From positions 124,001 to 188,000 of the forward strand of contig NZ_BDCU01000016.1 in the NCBI RefSeq assembly GCF_001618425.1: a stretch of DNA of 64,000 nt. Reading direction: 5' to 3'. Every line of letters starts with the position of its first letter. The first letter of the stretch is position 1. Origin of the DNA: Nocardia fusca NBRC 14340. Lineage in GTDB: Bacteria > Actinomycetota > Actinomycetes > Mycobacteriales > Mycobacteriaceae. Below, one piece after another: positions 18,170 to 27,587 of the stretch. Position numbers and translations under genes: made by a program. The notes beneath the pieces are model-generated. The model did no database searches and was not told the origin of the DNA. It saw only the letters and a list, made by a program, of their open reading frames with translations.

Positions 18170-19147
18170 ATGGCGGAGACGGTGAACCGGCTCGACATCC
18201 TGCTGTGGCACGTGCACGGCTCGTGGACCAGTTCGTTCGTCCGGGGAAGACATCGCTACCTGCTGCCGGTGCTGGCCGAGGGCGGGCCGTGGGGGCGCGG
18301 GCGCTGCGGGCGCGAATGGCCGTCCGCCCAGGAGATCCCGGCCGGGGAGCTGCGCGAGACCGAACCCGATGTCGTGGTGCTCCAGCGACCCGAGGAGCTC
18401 GGCCTGGTCGAACGCCGGCTCGGCCGCCGCCCCGGTAGCGATATCCCGGCGGTGTACGTCGAGCACAACACACCGCGCCCGCACGCGGCCACCACCCGGC
18501 ATCCACTGGCCGACCGCGCCGATATCCCGCTGGTGCACGTCACCCATTTCAACGACCTGATGTGGGACAACGGCCGCGCGCCCACACGCGTCGTCCCCCA
18601 CGGCATCGTCGATCCGGGCGCACGGTACACCGGGGAGATCCCACACGGTGTCGCCCTGATCAACGAGCCGCTGCGGCGTGGGCGGATCACCGGAACCGAT
18701 CTGCTGCCGGCCTTCGCCCGGGCCGGTCCGATCGATCTGTACGGGATCGGCGCCGCCGAATTCACCACCGAAAACCCTACCCCGCACCCCGTGCGGGGTA
18801 TCGCCGATCTCGACCAGGCCGCTCTGCATCAGGCGATGGCGCGGCGGCGCGTCTATCTGCACACCGCGCGCTGGACCTCACTCGGCTTGTCCCTGCTCGA
18901 GGCCATGCATCTGGGGATGCCGGTGGTCGCCCTGGCGACCACCGAGGCGGTCCGCGCCGTCCCCCCGGAAGCGGGAGCCCTGTCCACCGATATCGCCGTA
19001 CTCACCGCGCGGTTCGACGAATACCTGCACGAACCCGACCTGGCGGTGCTCGCCGGGAAATCGGGACGGCAGTACGCACTGGAGCACTACGGTCTCGATG
19101 CCTTCCTGCGCCGCTGGGATGGTCTGCTCGCCGAGATCACCGCATAG
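18170..19147 (+). CDS. Glycosyltransferase (GT4-like)
   Basis: A 325-residue protein. The C-terminal part has LHTARWTSLGLSLLEAMHLG with MPVVA, typical of the nucleotide-sugar pocket of GT-B enzymes. The N-terminal half is short (DILLWHVHGSWTSSFV and VEHNTPRP), which suggests an unusual acceptor domain. ATG 18170 was chosen; the ribosome site is weak. It is divergent from the ALDH gene across a 128-base gap that probably holds the promoters of both runs, and 30 bases before a GT4 gene. Confidence 0.78.
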   Translation: MAETVNRLDILLWHVHGSWTSSFVRGRHRYLLPVLAEGGPWGRGRCGREWPSAQEIPAGELRETEPDVVVLQRPEELGLVERRLGRRPGSDIPAVYVEHNTPRPHAATTRHPLADRADIPLVHVTHFNDLMWDNGRAPTRVVPHGIVDPGARYTGEIPHGVALINEPLRRGRITGTDLLPAFARAGPIDLYGIGAAEFTTENPTPHPVRGIADLDQAALHQAMARRRVYLHTARWTSLGLSLLEAMHLGMPVVALATTEAVRAVPPEAGALSTDIAVLTARFDEYLHEPDLAVLAGKSGRQYALEHYGLDAFLRRWDGLLAEITA

Positions 19148-19177
19148 GCAGGCACGCCGGATCGGAAAGGCGGACCC

Positions 19178-20398
19178 ATGAAGATCGCGATGGTATCCGA
19201 ACACGCCAGCCCGCTGGCCGCGCTCGGCGGCGTCGACGCCGGTGGCCAGAATGTCCATGTCGCCGAACTCGCCACCGGGATGTCCCGGCGCGGACACGAT
19301 GTCACCGTCTACACCCGGCGTGAAGAGGCCGCCGCACCCACCACTGTGCGGACCGAACAGGGGTATCGCGTGACCCGGGTGCCGGCCGGCCCGCCGGAGA
19401 TACTGCCGAAGGACGAACTGCTCCCGTTCATGGACGAATTCGGGGAGTTCCTCCGGCAGGACTGGCAGCGGGAGGCGCCCGATGTGGCACACGCCCACTT
19501 CTGGATGTCCGGTCTCGCGACGCTCGCGGCCGCACCCGCGCTCGGCGTTCCGGTGCTCCAGACCTTTCACGCGCTCGGCGTGGTCAAACGTCGATACCAG
19601 GGCGCCGCCGACACCAGTCCGCCGGCGCGGGTGGAGCTGGAACAGGGCATCGCCGACCGGGCCGACCGCGTCATCGCCACCTGTACCGACGAGGTGTTCG
19701 AACTGGTCCGGATGGGACTGCCGCGGACCCGCACCTCGGTGATTCCGTGCGGGGTGGACCTCGAGCGGTTCACCCCATACGGTCCGCGCGCCGCCAGGTC
19801 GGCACGGCATCGGATCGTCAGTGTGGGCAGGCTGGTGCCGCGCAAAGGTTTCGATATCGCGATCACCGCGGTGGCGCGGCTGCGCGACACCGAACTCCTG
19901 CTGGTGGGCGGACCCGACGACGGGCGACTCGCCGACGACCCCGAAGCGCAACGACTCTCGGCGCTGGCCGACGATCTGGGGGTGGCCGACCGAGTGCACC
20001 TGCTGGGCCAGGTACCGCGGACGGAGATGGCACCGCTGCTGAGATCGGCGGATGTGGCCGTGTGCACCCCGTGGTACGAACCTTTCGGCATCACCCCGCT
20101 GGAAGCGATGGCCTGCGGGGTGCCGGTGGTGGCCGCCGCGGTGGGCGGGCTCACCGACACTGTCGTGGACGGCGTCACCGGCAGACTGGTGACACCCCGG
20201 GAAGCCGGCGAACTGGCCGACGCGATCGATGGCCTGCTGAACGCGCCGGAGACCAGGGCGAACTTCGGGCGCGCCGGGCGTGAGCGGGTCCGGGCGCGCT
20301 ATTCGTGGGACCGGATCACCGCGGAGACCCTGCGGGCGTACCGCCGGGTGGTCGACGCGGCCGTAGGCGCCGAACCCGGCCGGGAAGAGGCCCGATGA
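19178..20398 (+). CDS. Family 4 glycosyltransferase (MshA/sucrose-synthase-like)
   Basis: A 406-residue GT-B enzyme. It begins [18 protein letters not shown] with [14 protein letters not shown], a pattern shared with MshA and sucrose-phosphate synthase-type enzymes. The donor-site block [17 protein letters not shown] is complete. It probably transfers a hexose from a UDP- or GDP-sugar with retention. MshA itself is unlikely because of the locus context. Its stop overlaps the next gene start (ATGA at 20395-20398). Confidence 0.88.
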   Translation: MKIAMVSEHASPLAALGGVDAGGQNVHVAELATGMSRRGHDVTVYTRREEAAAPTTVRTEQGYRVTRVPAGPPEILPKDELLPFMDEFGEFLRQDWQREAPDVAHAHFWMSGLATLAAAPALGVPVLQTFHALGVVKRRYQGAADTSPPARVELEQGIADRADRVIATCTDEVFELVRMGLPRTRTSVIPCGVDLERFTPYGPRAARSARHRIVSVGRLVPRKGFDIAITAVARLRDTELLLVGGPDDGRLADDPEAQRLSALADDLGVADRVHLLGQVPRTEMAPLLRSADVAVCTPWYEPFGITPLEAMACGVPVVAAAVGGLTDTVVDGVTGRLVTPREAGELADAIDGLLNAPETRANFGRAGRERVRARYSWDRITAETLRAYRRVVDAAVGAEPGREEAR

Positions 20399-21438
20399 GC
20401 GGGCGGGTGAGCGGGCACCGCGCCGGGCACGACCGGCGGGTGCTGGTGACCGGTGGCGCCGGTTTCGTCGGCTCGCATCTGTGCGAACAGTTGCTCGACG
20501 CGGGCGCGTCCGTGGTCGCGCTCGACAATTTCGCCACCTCCGCGCCGGAAAACATCGCCGGACTGGTGGACCGGCCCGGTTTCGCGCTCATGCAGCACGA
20601 TGTGACCGAATCGTTCTCCGGCCTCGGCTGGTTCGATATCGTCTTCCACCTCGCGTCGGCCGCCTCGCCGCCCGACTATCTGCGGCTACCGATCGAGACG
20701 TTACGAGCCGGTTCGCTCGGTACCGCGAACGCCCTCGATCTCGCCGAACGCACCGGCGCCCGGTTCGTCCTCGCCTCCACGAGCGAGGTGTACGGCGATC
20801 CAGGTGTCCACCCACAGCCCGAGGGCTACTGGGGCCATGTCAATCCGGTCGGACCGCGCAGCGTCTACGACGAGGCGAAGCGGTATGCCGAGGCATTGAC
20901 CATGGCGTACCGCCGGGAGCGCGGCGTGAACACCGGAATCGCCCGGATCTTCAACACCTACGGCCCCCGGATGCGCGCCGACGACGGCCGGATGGTGCCC
21001 ACGTTCATCGCCCAGGCGCTGGCCGGCGTCCCGCTGACCGTGGCCGGCACCGGCGAGCAGACCCGGTCGCTGTGCTACGTCGAGGACACGGTGCGTGGAC
21101 TACTGGCGCTGGCGCGCACCGATCATCCCGGACCGGTCAATATCGGCAATCCCTGCGAACTCTCGGTCCGGTCACTGGCCGAGGAGATCCGCGCGGCGAC
21201 CGCGAGCCACTCCACGCTCGAATACGTGGACGGGGTGACCGACGACCCACAGCGCCGGTGCCCGGATATCTCCCTGGCCCGGCAGGCTCTCGGCTGGCAG
21301 CCCACCATCGACCGGACCGACGGCCTGCGCCGCACGATCGACTGGTTCGCCGGGCGGACGGGACCGCCGGGTGGTCCGCCGCGCCCGGTAACGAAACGGC
21401 AGCCCGGTTTGGCGGTGAATTCCACGGGTAGCGCGTAG
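20395..21438 (+). CDS. UDP-glucuronate decarboxylase-like NAD-dependent epimerase/dehydratase
   Basis: A 347-residue extended SDR. NAD motif GGAGFVG at residues 20-26; catalytic Tyr158 and Lys162 in YDEAK. The segments YGDPGVHP and [20 protein letters not shown] match UDP-xylose synthases, which oxidise, decarboxylate and re-reduce UDP-glucuronate. [11 protein letters not shown] also fits. UDP-glucuronate would come from the UDP-glucose dehydrogenase at the end of the same run, about 8 kb away. Some close relatives only dehydrate or form 4-keto sugars, so UDP-xylose is the best but not the only product. Confidence 0.82.
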   Translation: MSGRVSGHRAGHDRRVLVTGGAGFVGSHLCEQLLDAGASVVALDNFATSAPENIAGLVDRPGFALMQHDVTESFSGLGWFDIVFHLASAASPPDYLRLPIETLRAGSLGTANALDLAERTGARFVLASTSEVYGDPGVHPQPEGYWGHVNPVGPRSVYDEAKRYAEALTMAYRRERGVNTGIARIFNTYGPRMRADDGRMVPTFIAQALAGVPLTVAGTGEQTRSLCYVEDTVRGLLALARTDHPGPVNIGNPCELSVRSLAEEIRAATASHSTLEYVDGVTDDPQRRCPDISLARQALGWQPTIDRTDGLRRTIDWFAGRTGPPGGPPRPVTKRQPGLAVNSTGSA

Positions 21439-21484
21439 ACGACCTCGTGGTACTAGCCCGTATCCCCTGAGGAGAGGCGGCCCA

Positions 21485-23107
21485 GTGCGCATTCTCGGTG
21501 TCAACGCGGTATTCCACGATCCCGCTGCCGCGCTCGTCGTGGACGGTGAAATCGTCGCCGCCGCGGAAGAGGAGCGGTTCACCCGCCGCAAGCACGGTAA
21601 ACGGCCGGTTCCCTTCGCGGCCTGGGAGATGCCCGAGCAGGCCGCGGCGTGGTGCCTGGAGCGCGCGGGTCTGCGGCCCGACCAGCTCGATGCGGTGGGC
21701 TACTCCTACGACCCCGCGCTCGTGGACCATTCGCTCGGCGGTCTCGACCCGTCGAGTGAGGAACTCCGCACCGACTACGCGCGCCGGGCCCCGGCGTTCC
21801 TGCGTACCGCGCTCCCCGGTCTCGACCCCTCGATCGTGCGTTTCGTCCGGCACCATCTCGCCCATGCCGCCTCCGCGGCGCTCGCGGCGCCGCTCGGCGA
21901 TGCCGCGGTGCTGGTGGCCGACGGGCGTGGTGAGAGCAGTTCCTATCTCGCCGGGGAGTACCGGGACGGCAAATTCGTCGAACTCGCTGCCCAGCGACTA
22001 CCGCATTCGCTCGGCCTGATGTACGAGGACCTCACGGAACACCTGGGTTTCGCCCGTTCGAGCGACGAGTACAAGGTGATGGCGCTGGCCTCCTACGGCA
22101 CGCCGCGCTTCCTCGACGAATTCCGGGAACTCCTGTACACCACCGGTGACGGCGGCTTCCGGACCGAACCGGTGGACTGGGCGCGGTACGCCCCGGCGGT
22201 GACCGGCGGTCGACTCGGCCCCGACCACGCCGATCTCACCGCGAGTGTGCAGCGGCGACTCGAGGAGGTCCTGCTGGAGCTGACCCGGTGGCTGCATCGG
22301 CAGACCGGGCAACAGGATCTCACTCTGGCCGGCGGTATCGCGCTCAACTGCGTCGCCAACACCCGGCTGCACGCCGAAGGACCGTTCGACCGGATCTGGG
22401 TGCAGCCCGCCTCGGGTGACGCGGGCACCGCGCTGGGGGCCGCACTGCAACTGGCGGCCGAGTTCGGGGAGCGGGCCGCGCCGATGCACCGCGCCGACCT
22501 GGGCCGCGAGTGGACCGACGCGGAACTGGAAGCCGTATTGCGGACGGCCGACCTCCGGTACAGCAGGCCGGCGGATGTGGCGGCCGAGGTCGCGGCGGCG
22601 CTCGCCGCCGATCAGGTGGTCGCCTGGTTCCAGGGCCGGGCCGAATACGGTCCGCGCGCCCTCGGGCACCGGTCGCTGCTCGCGCATCCCGGCCGGGCGG
22701 CCAATCTGGAACGCCTCAACGATGTCAAGGGCCGGGAACAGTTCCGGCCGGTCGCGCCGATGGTGCGGGCCGACCGGGCGGGTGAGATCTTCGGCCGCGG
22801 GCCCCTGCCCAGCCCGTACATGCTGTTCGTGCACGATGTGGCACCGGACTGGCAGGACCGGATCCCGGCGGTGACCCATGTGGACGGGACGGCGCGGGTG
22901 CAGACCGTCGATCCGGCGGACGACCCCTTGACCGCACGTATGCTCACCGAATTCGACCGTCGCACCGGGGTCCCGGTGGTCGTCAACACCAGCCTGAACA
23001 CCGCGGGCCGGCCGATGGTGGACTCACCGCGCGACGCGCTCGAATGTTTCGGTTCCGCGCCGATCGATGTGCTCGCCATCGGTCCGTTCCTGGTGCGTCG
23101 CCGGTGA
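21485..23107 (+). CDS. O-carbamoyltransferase (NodU/CmcH/TobZ family)
   Basis: A 540-residue protein. It carries the N-terminal FHDPAAALVVDG, HHLAHAASA (metal-binding histidines 123-127), ADGRGESS, the LAGGIALNCVANTRL block and the C-terminal WFQGRAEYGPRALGHRS and KGREQFRPVAP motifs. All belong to Kae1/TsaD-related carbamoyltransferases, which use carbamoyl phosphate and ATP to carbamoylate sugar or macrolide hydroxyls. Start GTG 21485 follows a GGAG site. In Pseudomonas LPS core a family member (WapO) carbamoylates a heptose, and here heptose genes follow directly. Its stop overlaps the next gene (GTGA). Confidence 0.9.
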   Translation: MRILGVNAVFHDPAAALVVDGEIVAAAEEERFTRRKHGKRPVPFAAWEMPEQAAAWCLERAGLRPDQLDAVGYSYDPALVDHSLGGLDPSSEELRTDYARRAPAFLRTALPGLDPSIVRFVRHHLAHAASAALAAPLGDAAVLVADGRGESSSYLAGEYRDGKFVELAAQRLPHSLGLMYEDLTEHLGFARSSDEYKVMALASYGTPRFLDEFRELLYTTGDGGFRTEPVDWARYAPAVTGGRLGPDHADLTASVQRRLEEVLLELTRWLHRQTGQQDLTLAGGIALNCVANTRLHAEGPFDRIWVQPASGDAGTALGAALQLAAEFGERAAPMHRADLGREWTDAELEAVLRTADLRYSRPADVAAEVAAALAADQVVAWFQGRAEYGPRALGHRSLLAHPGRAANLERLNDVKGREQFRPVAPMVRADRAGEIFGRGPLPSPYMLFVHDVAPDWQDRIPAVTHVDGTARVQTVDPADDPLTARMLTEFDRRTGVPVVVNTSLNTAGRPMVDSPRDALECFGSAPIDVLAIGPFLVRRR

Positions 23108-24597
23108 ACCGCCTCGACTACAGCATCGTCGTTCCGACCACGGGCCGGGACAGTCTCCGGCTGCTGCTGGAGGCGCTGGAAACCGCGACAGGGCCGCGTC
23201 CCCGGGAGATCGTCGTGGTGGACGACCGGCGCGGTGGCGGTGAGCTCCCGCTGCCCGACAGCAGCACACCAGTACACGTGGTCCGCTCGGGCGGCCGCGG
23301 CCCGGCCGCCGCGCGCAACGCCGGGTGGCGGCACGCCACGGGAACCTGGATCGCCTTCCTCGACGATGATGTACTCGTCGCCGCCGATTGGCCGGACCGC
23401 CTGGCCGCGGACCTGCTCGGGCTCCCCGCGGACACCGCCGCGAGTACCGCGCGCATCGAGGTCCCGCTACCGGCACACCGCCGGCCCACCGACGACGAAC
23501 GCGGCACCGCCGGACTGGCCACCGCCCGCTGGATCACCGCGGATATGGCCTACCGCCGATCCGTGCTGGTCGCTGTGGACGGGTTCGACGAGCGATTCCC
23601 CCGGGCCTACCGCGAGGATGCCGATCTGGCCTTACGCGTCTGCCTCGCCGGTTACGCCATCGCCTCCGGGCAGCGCGTCACCGTCCACCCGGTCCGCGCC
23701 TCCGGGCCGCTGGCCAGTGTGCGGGCCCAACGCGGTAACGCAGACAACGCGCTGATGCGGCGTAAATACGGTGCGCACTGGCGGCGGCGTATCGGCGAAC
23801 GACGCGGTCTGCTCCCCCGGCACGCGCTCACCACGGCGGCGGGCGCGGCGGGCCTGGCGTTCGGCGCGGCCGGCCGGCCGCGCGAAGCCCTCGCCTGCGC
23901 CGTGGCCTGGGCGACGCTCACCGGCGAGTTCGCGCTGCGGCGTATTGTGCCCGGTCCGCGGACCCCGCGCGAGATCGGACGGATGGCGGTCACCAGCGCA
24001 CTCATCCCCCCGGCCGCGTGCTGGTACCGGATAAGCGGCGAACTGCGCCACCGCCGCGTGACCCATCCCGCCCCGCACGCACTGCTTTTCGATCGCGACG
24101 ACACGTTGATCGTGGATATCCCCTACCTCGCCGACCCCGCCGGCGTGCGGCCGGTGCCGGGGGCCGTCGACGCCCTGCGGCTGGTGCGGGCGGCCGGAAT
24201 CCAGCTGGGTGTCGTCAGCAATCAGTCCGGGGTCGCGCGCGGTCTGATCAGTCCGGGCCAGCTCGCCGCGGTCAACGACCGGGTCGAGGAACTGCTCGGC
24301 CCGTTCGGGACCTGGCAGGTCTGCGTACACGGCGAAGACGACGGCTGCGTGTGCCGCAAACCCGCGCCCGCGATGGTGCGGCGCGCCGCGGCCGAACTCG
24401 GCGTCGATATCGAACGCTGCGTACTGATCGGCGATACCGGCGCCGATGTGGCCGCCGCGCTGTCGGCCGGCGCCCGGGCCGTCCTCGTACCCACGGCACG
24501 CACCCGGCCCGAAGAGGTACGCCACGCACGGGCCGCGGCGATGGTCGCGCCGGATCTCACCGAAGCGGTCCGGATGGCGATGGCGGGTTCGTCATGA
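23104..24597 (+). CDS. GT2 glycosyltransferase fused to GmhB-type HAD phosphatase
   Basis: A 497-residue fusion. Residues 5-230 are a GT2 domain (SIVVPTTGRD, DxD-type site 87-89 in AFLDDDV). Residues 325-490 are a HAD domain of the HisB-N/GmhB type: FDRDDT nucleophile block (Asp330, Asp332), VSNQSGV, a C-x-H-x5-C-x-C zinc loop (Cys407, His409, Cys415, Cys417), CRKPAP and GDTGADV. GmhB removes the 7-phosphate of D-glycero-D-manno-heptose 1,7-bisphosphate. The zinc loop supports this over HisB. The fusion implies that heptose supply and glycosyl transfer are physically linked. It overlaps both neighbours by 4 bases. Confidence 0.87.
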   Translation: MNRLDYSIVVPTTGRDSLRLLLEALETATGPRPREIVVVDDRRGGGELPLPDSSTPVHVVRSGGRGPAAARNAGWRHATGTWIAFLDDDVLVAADWPDRLAADLLGLPADTAASTARIEVPLPAHRRPTDDERGTAGLATARWITADMAYRRSVLVAVDGFDERFPRAYREDADLALRVCLAGYAIASGQRVTVHPVRASGPLASVRAQRGNADNALMRRKYGAHWRRRIGERRGLLPRHALTTAAGAAGLAFGAAGRPREALACAVAWATLTGEFALRRIVPGPRTPREIGRMAVTSALIPPAACWYRISGELRHRRVTHPAPHALLFDRDDTLIVDIPYLADPAGVRPVPGAVDALRLVRAAGIQLGVVSNQSGVARGLISPGQLAAVNDRVEELLGPFGTWQVCVHGEDDGCVCRKPAPAMVRRAAAELGVDIERCVLIGDTGADVAAALSAGARAVLVPTARTRPEEVRHARAAAMVAPDLTEAVRMAMAGSS

Positions 24598-25637
24598 CGG
24601 GCCGGGTCCTGGTGGCGCGGATGGACAACGTCGGCGATGTGCTGCTGGCGGGGCCTTGTGTTCGCGCGGTCGCGGCACACGCCGCATCGGTGACGCTGCT
24701 GGCCGGGCCGCGCGGCCGCGCGGGCGCCGAACTGCTCCCCGGCGTGGACCGCGTGCTGACCTGGTGCGCACCCTGGATCGACCCGGAACCTCCGGCAGTG
24801 ACCGCGTCGGATATCGACGCCTTCGTCGAGGAACTACGCGGCCTGGAACTGGAACGCGCGCTGATCCTCACCTCTTTCCATCAGTCGCCGCTGCCCCTGG
24901 CGCTGGTGCTGCGGATGGCCGGGGTCGGCTGGATCGGCGCCATCTCCGAGGACTATCCGGGTTCGCTGCTGGATCTGCGACACCGGGTCACCGGCGACCT
25001 GCCCGAGGCCGAACGCGCGCTCTCGCTGGCCACCGCGGCCGGGTTCCGGCTACCGCCGGGCGACGACGGCAGGTTGGCGGTGCGCGGCCCACTCCCGGAC
25101 GTCGGCCATCTCACCGGCGCGCCCGGATATATCGTCGTGCACCCCGCCGCATCGGTACCGGCTCGTCAACTGTCCCCGGCGCGCTCGGCGGCCGTCGTCG
25201 CCGCGCTCGCGAGCGCCGGTTACCGGGTGGTCGTCACCGGCGCCGCCGCCGACCGGCCGATCACCGGCCCGGTGGCCGGTGGTCACGCCGTCGACCTCGG
25301 CGGCGCGACCACCCTGCCCGAACTCGCCGCGGTACTGCGGGACGCGAGCGTCGTGGTGGCACCCAATACCGGGCCGGCGCATCTGGCCGCGGCCGTCGGA
25401 TCACCGGTCGTCTCCCTCTTCGCGCCGGTGGTCCCCGCGGCCCGGTGGGCGCCCTACGGGGTGCCGGTGTCGGTGCTCGGCGACCAGGACGCAGCGTGCC
25501 GGGACAGCAGAGCGCGGGAATGCCCGATCGCCGGACATCCGTGTCTCGAGTCGATTTCCCCGGACGACGTCGTGCTGGCGGTGAAAGAACTCAGTGCAGG
25601 CGGGTGCACCGGTCTGCGGACAGGAGGTGTGTCGTGA
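24594..25637 (+). CDS. Family 9 glycosyltransferase (heptosyltransferase-like)
   Basis: A 347-residue GT-B enzyme of family 9. The N-terminal VARMDNVGDVLLAGPCVRA block with MDNVGDVLL is the conserved family start, and APNTGPAHLAAAVGSPVV, then LFAP, is the ADP-heptose-binding signature. Several cysteines lie near the C-terminus (AACRDSRARECPIAGHPCLE), as in LPS heptosyltransferases. It probably transfers the heptose made by the neighbouring enzymes. It overlaps the fusion gene by 4 bases (ATGA) and touches the GmhA gene. Confidence 0.87.
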   Translation: MTGRVLVARMDNVGDVLLAGPCVRAVAAHAASVTLLAGPRGRAGAELLPGVDRVLTWCAPWIDPEPPAVTASDIDAFVEELRGLELERALILTSFHQSPLPLALVLRMAGVGWIGAISEDYPGSLLDLRHRVTGDLPEAERALSLATAAGFRLPPGDDGRLAVRGPLPDVGHLTGAPGYIVVHPAASVPARQLSPARSAAVVAALASAGYRVVVTGAAADRPITGPVAGGHAVDLGGATTLPELAAVLRDASVVVAPNTGPAHLAAAVGSPVVSLFAPVVPAARWAPYGVPVSVLGDQDAACRDSRARECPIAGHPCLESISPDDVVLAVKELSAGGCTGLRTGGVS

Positions 25638-26197
25638 TGGAGGAACATTTCGCGGCGCTGTGCAAGGCACTGCAACGCACCAGTTCCCACGCGCCGGAGA
25701 TCCACGGGTGGGGACGCGAACTGGCCACGGTGTTCCGCGCCGGCGGGCGGCTGCTCGCGTGCGGTAACGGCGGCAGCGCGGCCGAGGCCCAGCATCTGAC
25801 CGGGGAACTGGTCGGCCGTTTCCGCAACGAGCGACGACCGCTGTCGGCGATCGCGCTGCACGCCGACACCTCCGCGGGGACCGCCATCGTGAACGACTAC
25901 GGGGAGCACGAACTGTTCGCCCGGCAGGTCCGCGCCCACGGCCGGCCCGGCGATATCCTCGTCCTGTTGTCCACCAGTGGCACCAGTCAGAATGTGGTGG
26001 CCGCCGCGAAAGCCGCGCACGATATCGGCGTCACCACCTGGGCCATGACGGGACCGGCGCCCAATCCGCTGGCCGCCCTGTGCGATCGCGCCATCGCCGT
26101 GCAGGCGCCGAGCACCGCCACCGTGCAGGAAGTGCATCTCGCCCTGGTGCACACGCTGTGCGCGGCGCTCGACGAAGCATTGGGAATTCCGGCGTGA
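25637..26197 (+). CDS. gmhA: Sedoheptulose-7-phosphate isomerase (GmhA)
   Basis: A 186-residue SIS-domain protein, close to the usual 190 or so. The GmhA motifs are all present: GNGGSAAEAQHLTGEL, ALHADTSAGTAIVNDYG, STSGTSQNV and VQEVHL with the zinc/acid pair Glu-His. The enzyme converts sedoheptulose 7-phosphate to D-glycero-D-manno-heptose 7-phosphate, the first committed step. ATG 25637 shares one base with the upstream stop (TGATG); AGGAGG is 9 bases away. GTG 25634 is an alternative start. It overlaps HldE by 4 bases. Confidence 0.9.
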   Translation: MEEHFAALCKALQRTSSHAPEIHGWGRELATVFRAGGRLLACGNGGSAAEAQHLTGELVGRFRNERRPLSAIALHADTSAGTAIVNDYGEHELFARQVRAHGRPGDILVLLSTSGTSQNVVAAAKAAHDIGVTTWAMTGPAPNPLAALCDRAIAVQAPSTATVQEVHLALVHTLCAALDEALGIPA

Positions 26198-27567
26198 AAC
26201 CGCTGATCGTCCTCGGTGACAGCCTGCTCGACGTCGATGTCGAAGGCGACGCGACCCGGTTGTGCCCGGAGGCGCCGGTTCCCGTGGTCGATGTCCGGAG
26301 CAGGCGGTTGCGGCCGGGGGGCGCCGGGCTGGCCGCGATCCTGGCCGCCCGGTCGGTGGCCGAGGTCGTGCTCGTCACCGCGACCGCCGACGACGACGGC
26401 GGTCGCAGCCTGCGGCGGCTGCTCGACCCGGAGGTCGAGGTGATACCGATGGCGCTGCGCGGCGAAACGGTACGCAAGACCCGCATCCGCGCGGGCGGTC
26501 AGTCACTGGTCCGGCTGGACACCGGCGACGGCACCGCGGAGGCCGGTCCGCTCGGCCCCGCGATCGTGCGTGCCCTGCGCGCGGCGGGGGCGATCCTGGT
26601 CGCCGACTACGGACGCGGGGTGGCCGCGCACCCCCGGATCCGCCGGTTGCTGACCGAACTCGCCCCCTCGGTGCCGGTGGTCTGGGACCCGCATCCGCGG
26701 GGGCCGGCACCGGTACCGGGTGCCGCGCTCGTCTCGCCGAATATGAGCGAGGCGCGGCAGTTCGCGCCCGGGTACGCCGAGCCGGACGAACTGGCGAAGG
26801 TGCTCCGCGACGAGTGGACCGCGGATTCCGTGGCTGTCACGCTCGGCGCCGACGGGGCCGTCCTGGCCAACGGTAAACGACTGGCCACGGTGCCGGTCCC
26901 CGCCGAGGTCCGCCCTGGCTCCGCCACCCACGACACCTGCGGTGCGGGCGATCGGTTCGCCTCGGCCGCGGCGGCGGCCCTGCTGGATGGATCGACGGTG
27001 GCCGAGGCGGTGGATCGGGCGGTGGGCATCGCGGCCGGATTCGTCGCCGACGGTGGCGCGGCGGCGTTGTCGCGCAGCGACGCCCGCGAACCCGCGAGCA
27101 CCGCCCGCACCGAGAGCGCCGGTTCGGCGTTCGAGGTGGCGGCGGAGGTCCGGGCGCGCGGCGGCCGCCTCGTCGCGACCGGCGGCTGTTTCGATCTGCT
27201 GCATCCCGGTCATGTCAGCCTGCTGCGCCAGGCCCGCGCCATGGGCGACGCGCTGATCGTCTGCCTCAACTCCGACGACTCGGTACGGCGGTTGAAGGGG
27301 CCGAGCCGTCCGATCGTCGCCGAACGCGACCGCGCCCGGCTGCTCGGCGAACTGGCCTCGGTCGACGCCGTCACGATCTTCGACGAATCCTCCCCGGCCG
27401 CGCTGCTGGAGCGACTGCGCCCCGATGTCTGGGTCAAGGGCGGTGATTACGCCGAAGCGGATCTGCCCGAGGCCGGCGTCGTCCGCCGGCACGGCGGTGA
27501 GATCGCGCTGATTCCCACGGTCCGCGGCTATTCGACAACTCAGCTGGCCACCCGGTCCCGCGGCTGA
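26194..27567 (+). CDS. hldE: Bifunctional heptose-7-phosphate kinase / heptose-1-phosphate adenylyltransferase (HldE)
   Basis: A 457-residue protein, close to E. coli HldE (477). The N-terminal PfkB/ribokinase domain (residues 1-300) ends with DTCGAGDRF, including the catalytic base Asp253. The C-terminal nucleotidyltransferase domain has GGCFDLLHPGH with the HxGH motif at 337-340, and SDDSVRRLKGPSRP; VKGGDYAE and the RGYSTT end are also present. It would phosphorylate heptose-7-P at C1, then, after GmhB, form ADP-heptose. Start GTG 26194 overlaps the GmhA stop. Confidence 0.9.
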   Translation: MKPLIVLGDSLLDVDVEGDATRLCPEAPVPVVDVRSRRLRPGGAGLAAILAARSVAEVVLVTATADDDGGRSLRRLLDPEVEVIPMALRGETVRKTRIRAGGQSLVRLDTGDGTAEAGPLGPAIVRALRAAGAILVADYGRGVAAHPRIRRLLTELAPSVPVVWDPHPRGPAPVPGAALVSPNMSEARQFAPGYAEPDELAKVLRDEWTADSVAVTLGADGAVLANGKRLATVPVPAEVRPGSATHDTCGAGDRFASAAAAALLDGSTVAEAVDRAVGIAAGFVADGGAAALSRSDAREPASTARTESAGSAFEVAAEVRARGGRLVATGGCFDLLHPGHVSLLRQARAMGDALIVCLNSDDSVRRLKGPSRPIVAERDRARLLGELASVDAVTIFDESSPAALLERLRPDVWVKGGDYAEADLPEAGVVRRHGGEIALIPTVRGYSTTQLATRSRG

Positions 27568-27587
27568 CCCGAGAACGAAGGAGTGCG

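Noticed and set aside
23234..23755. Frame 173 residues long in the fusion gene region
   Set aside because: Shadow reading frame rich in Pro, Arg and Thr, with no start signal.
24018..25637. 539-residue frame ending with the GT9 gene
   Set aside because: The first 192 residues overlap the fusion gene in another frame; ATG 24594 is the coupled start.
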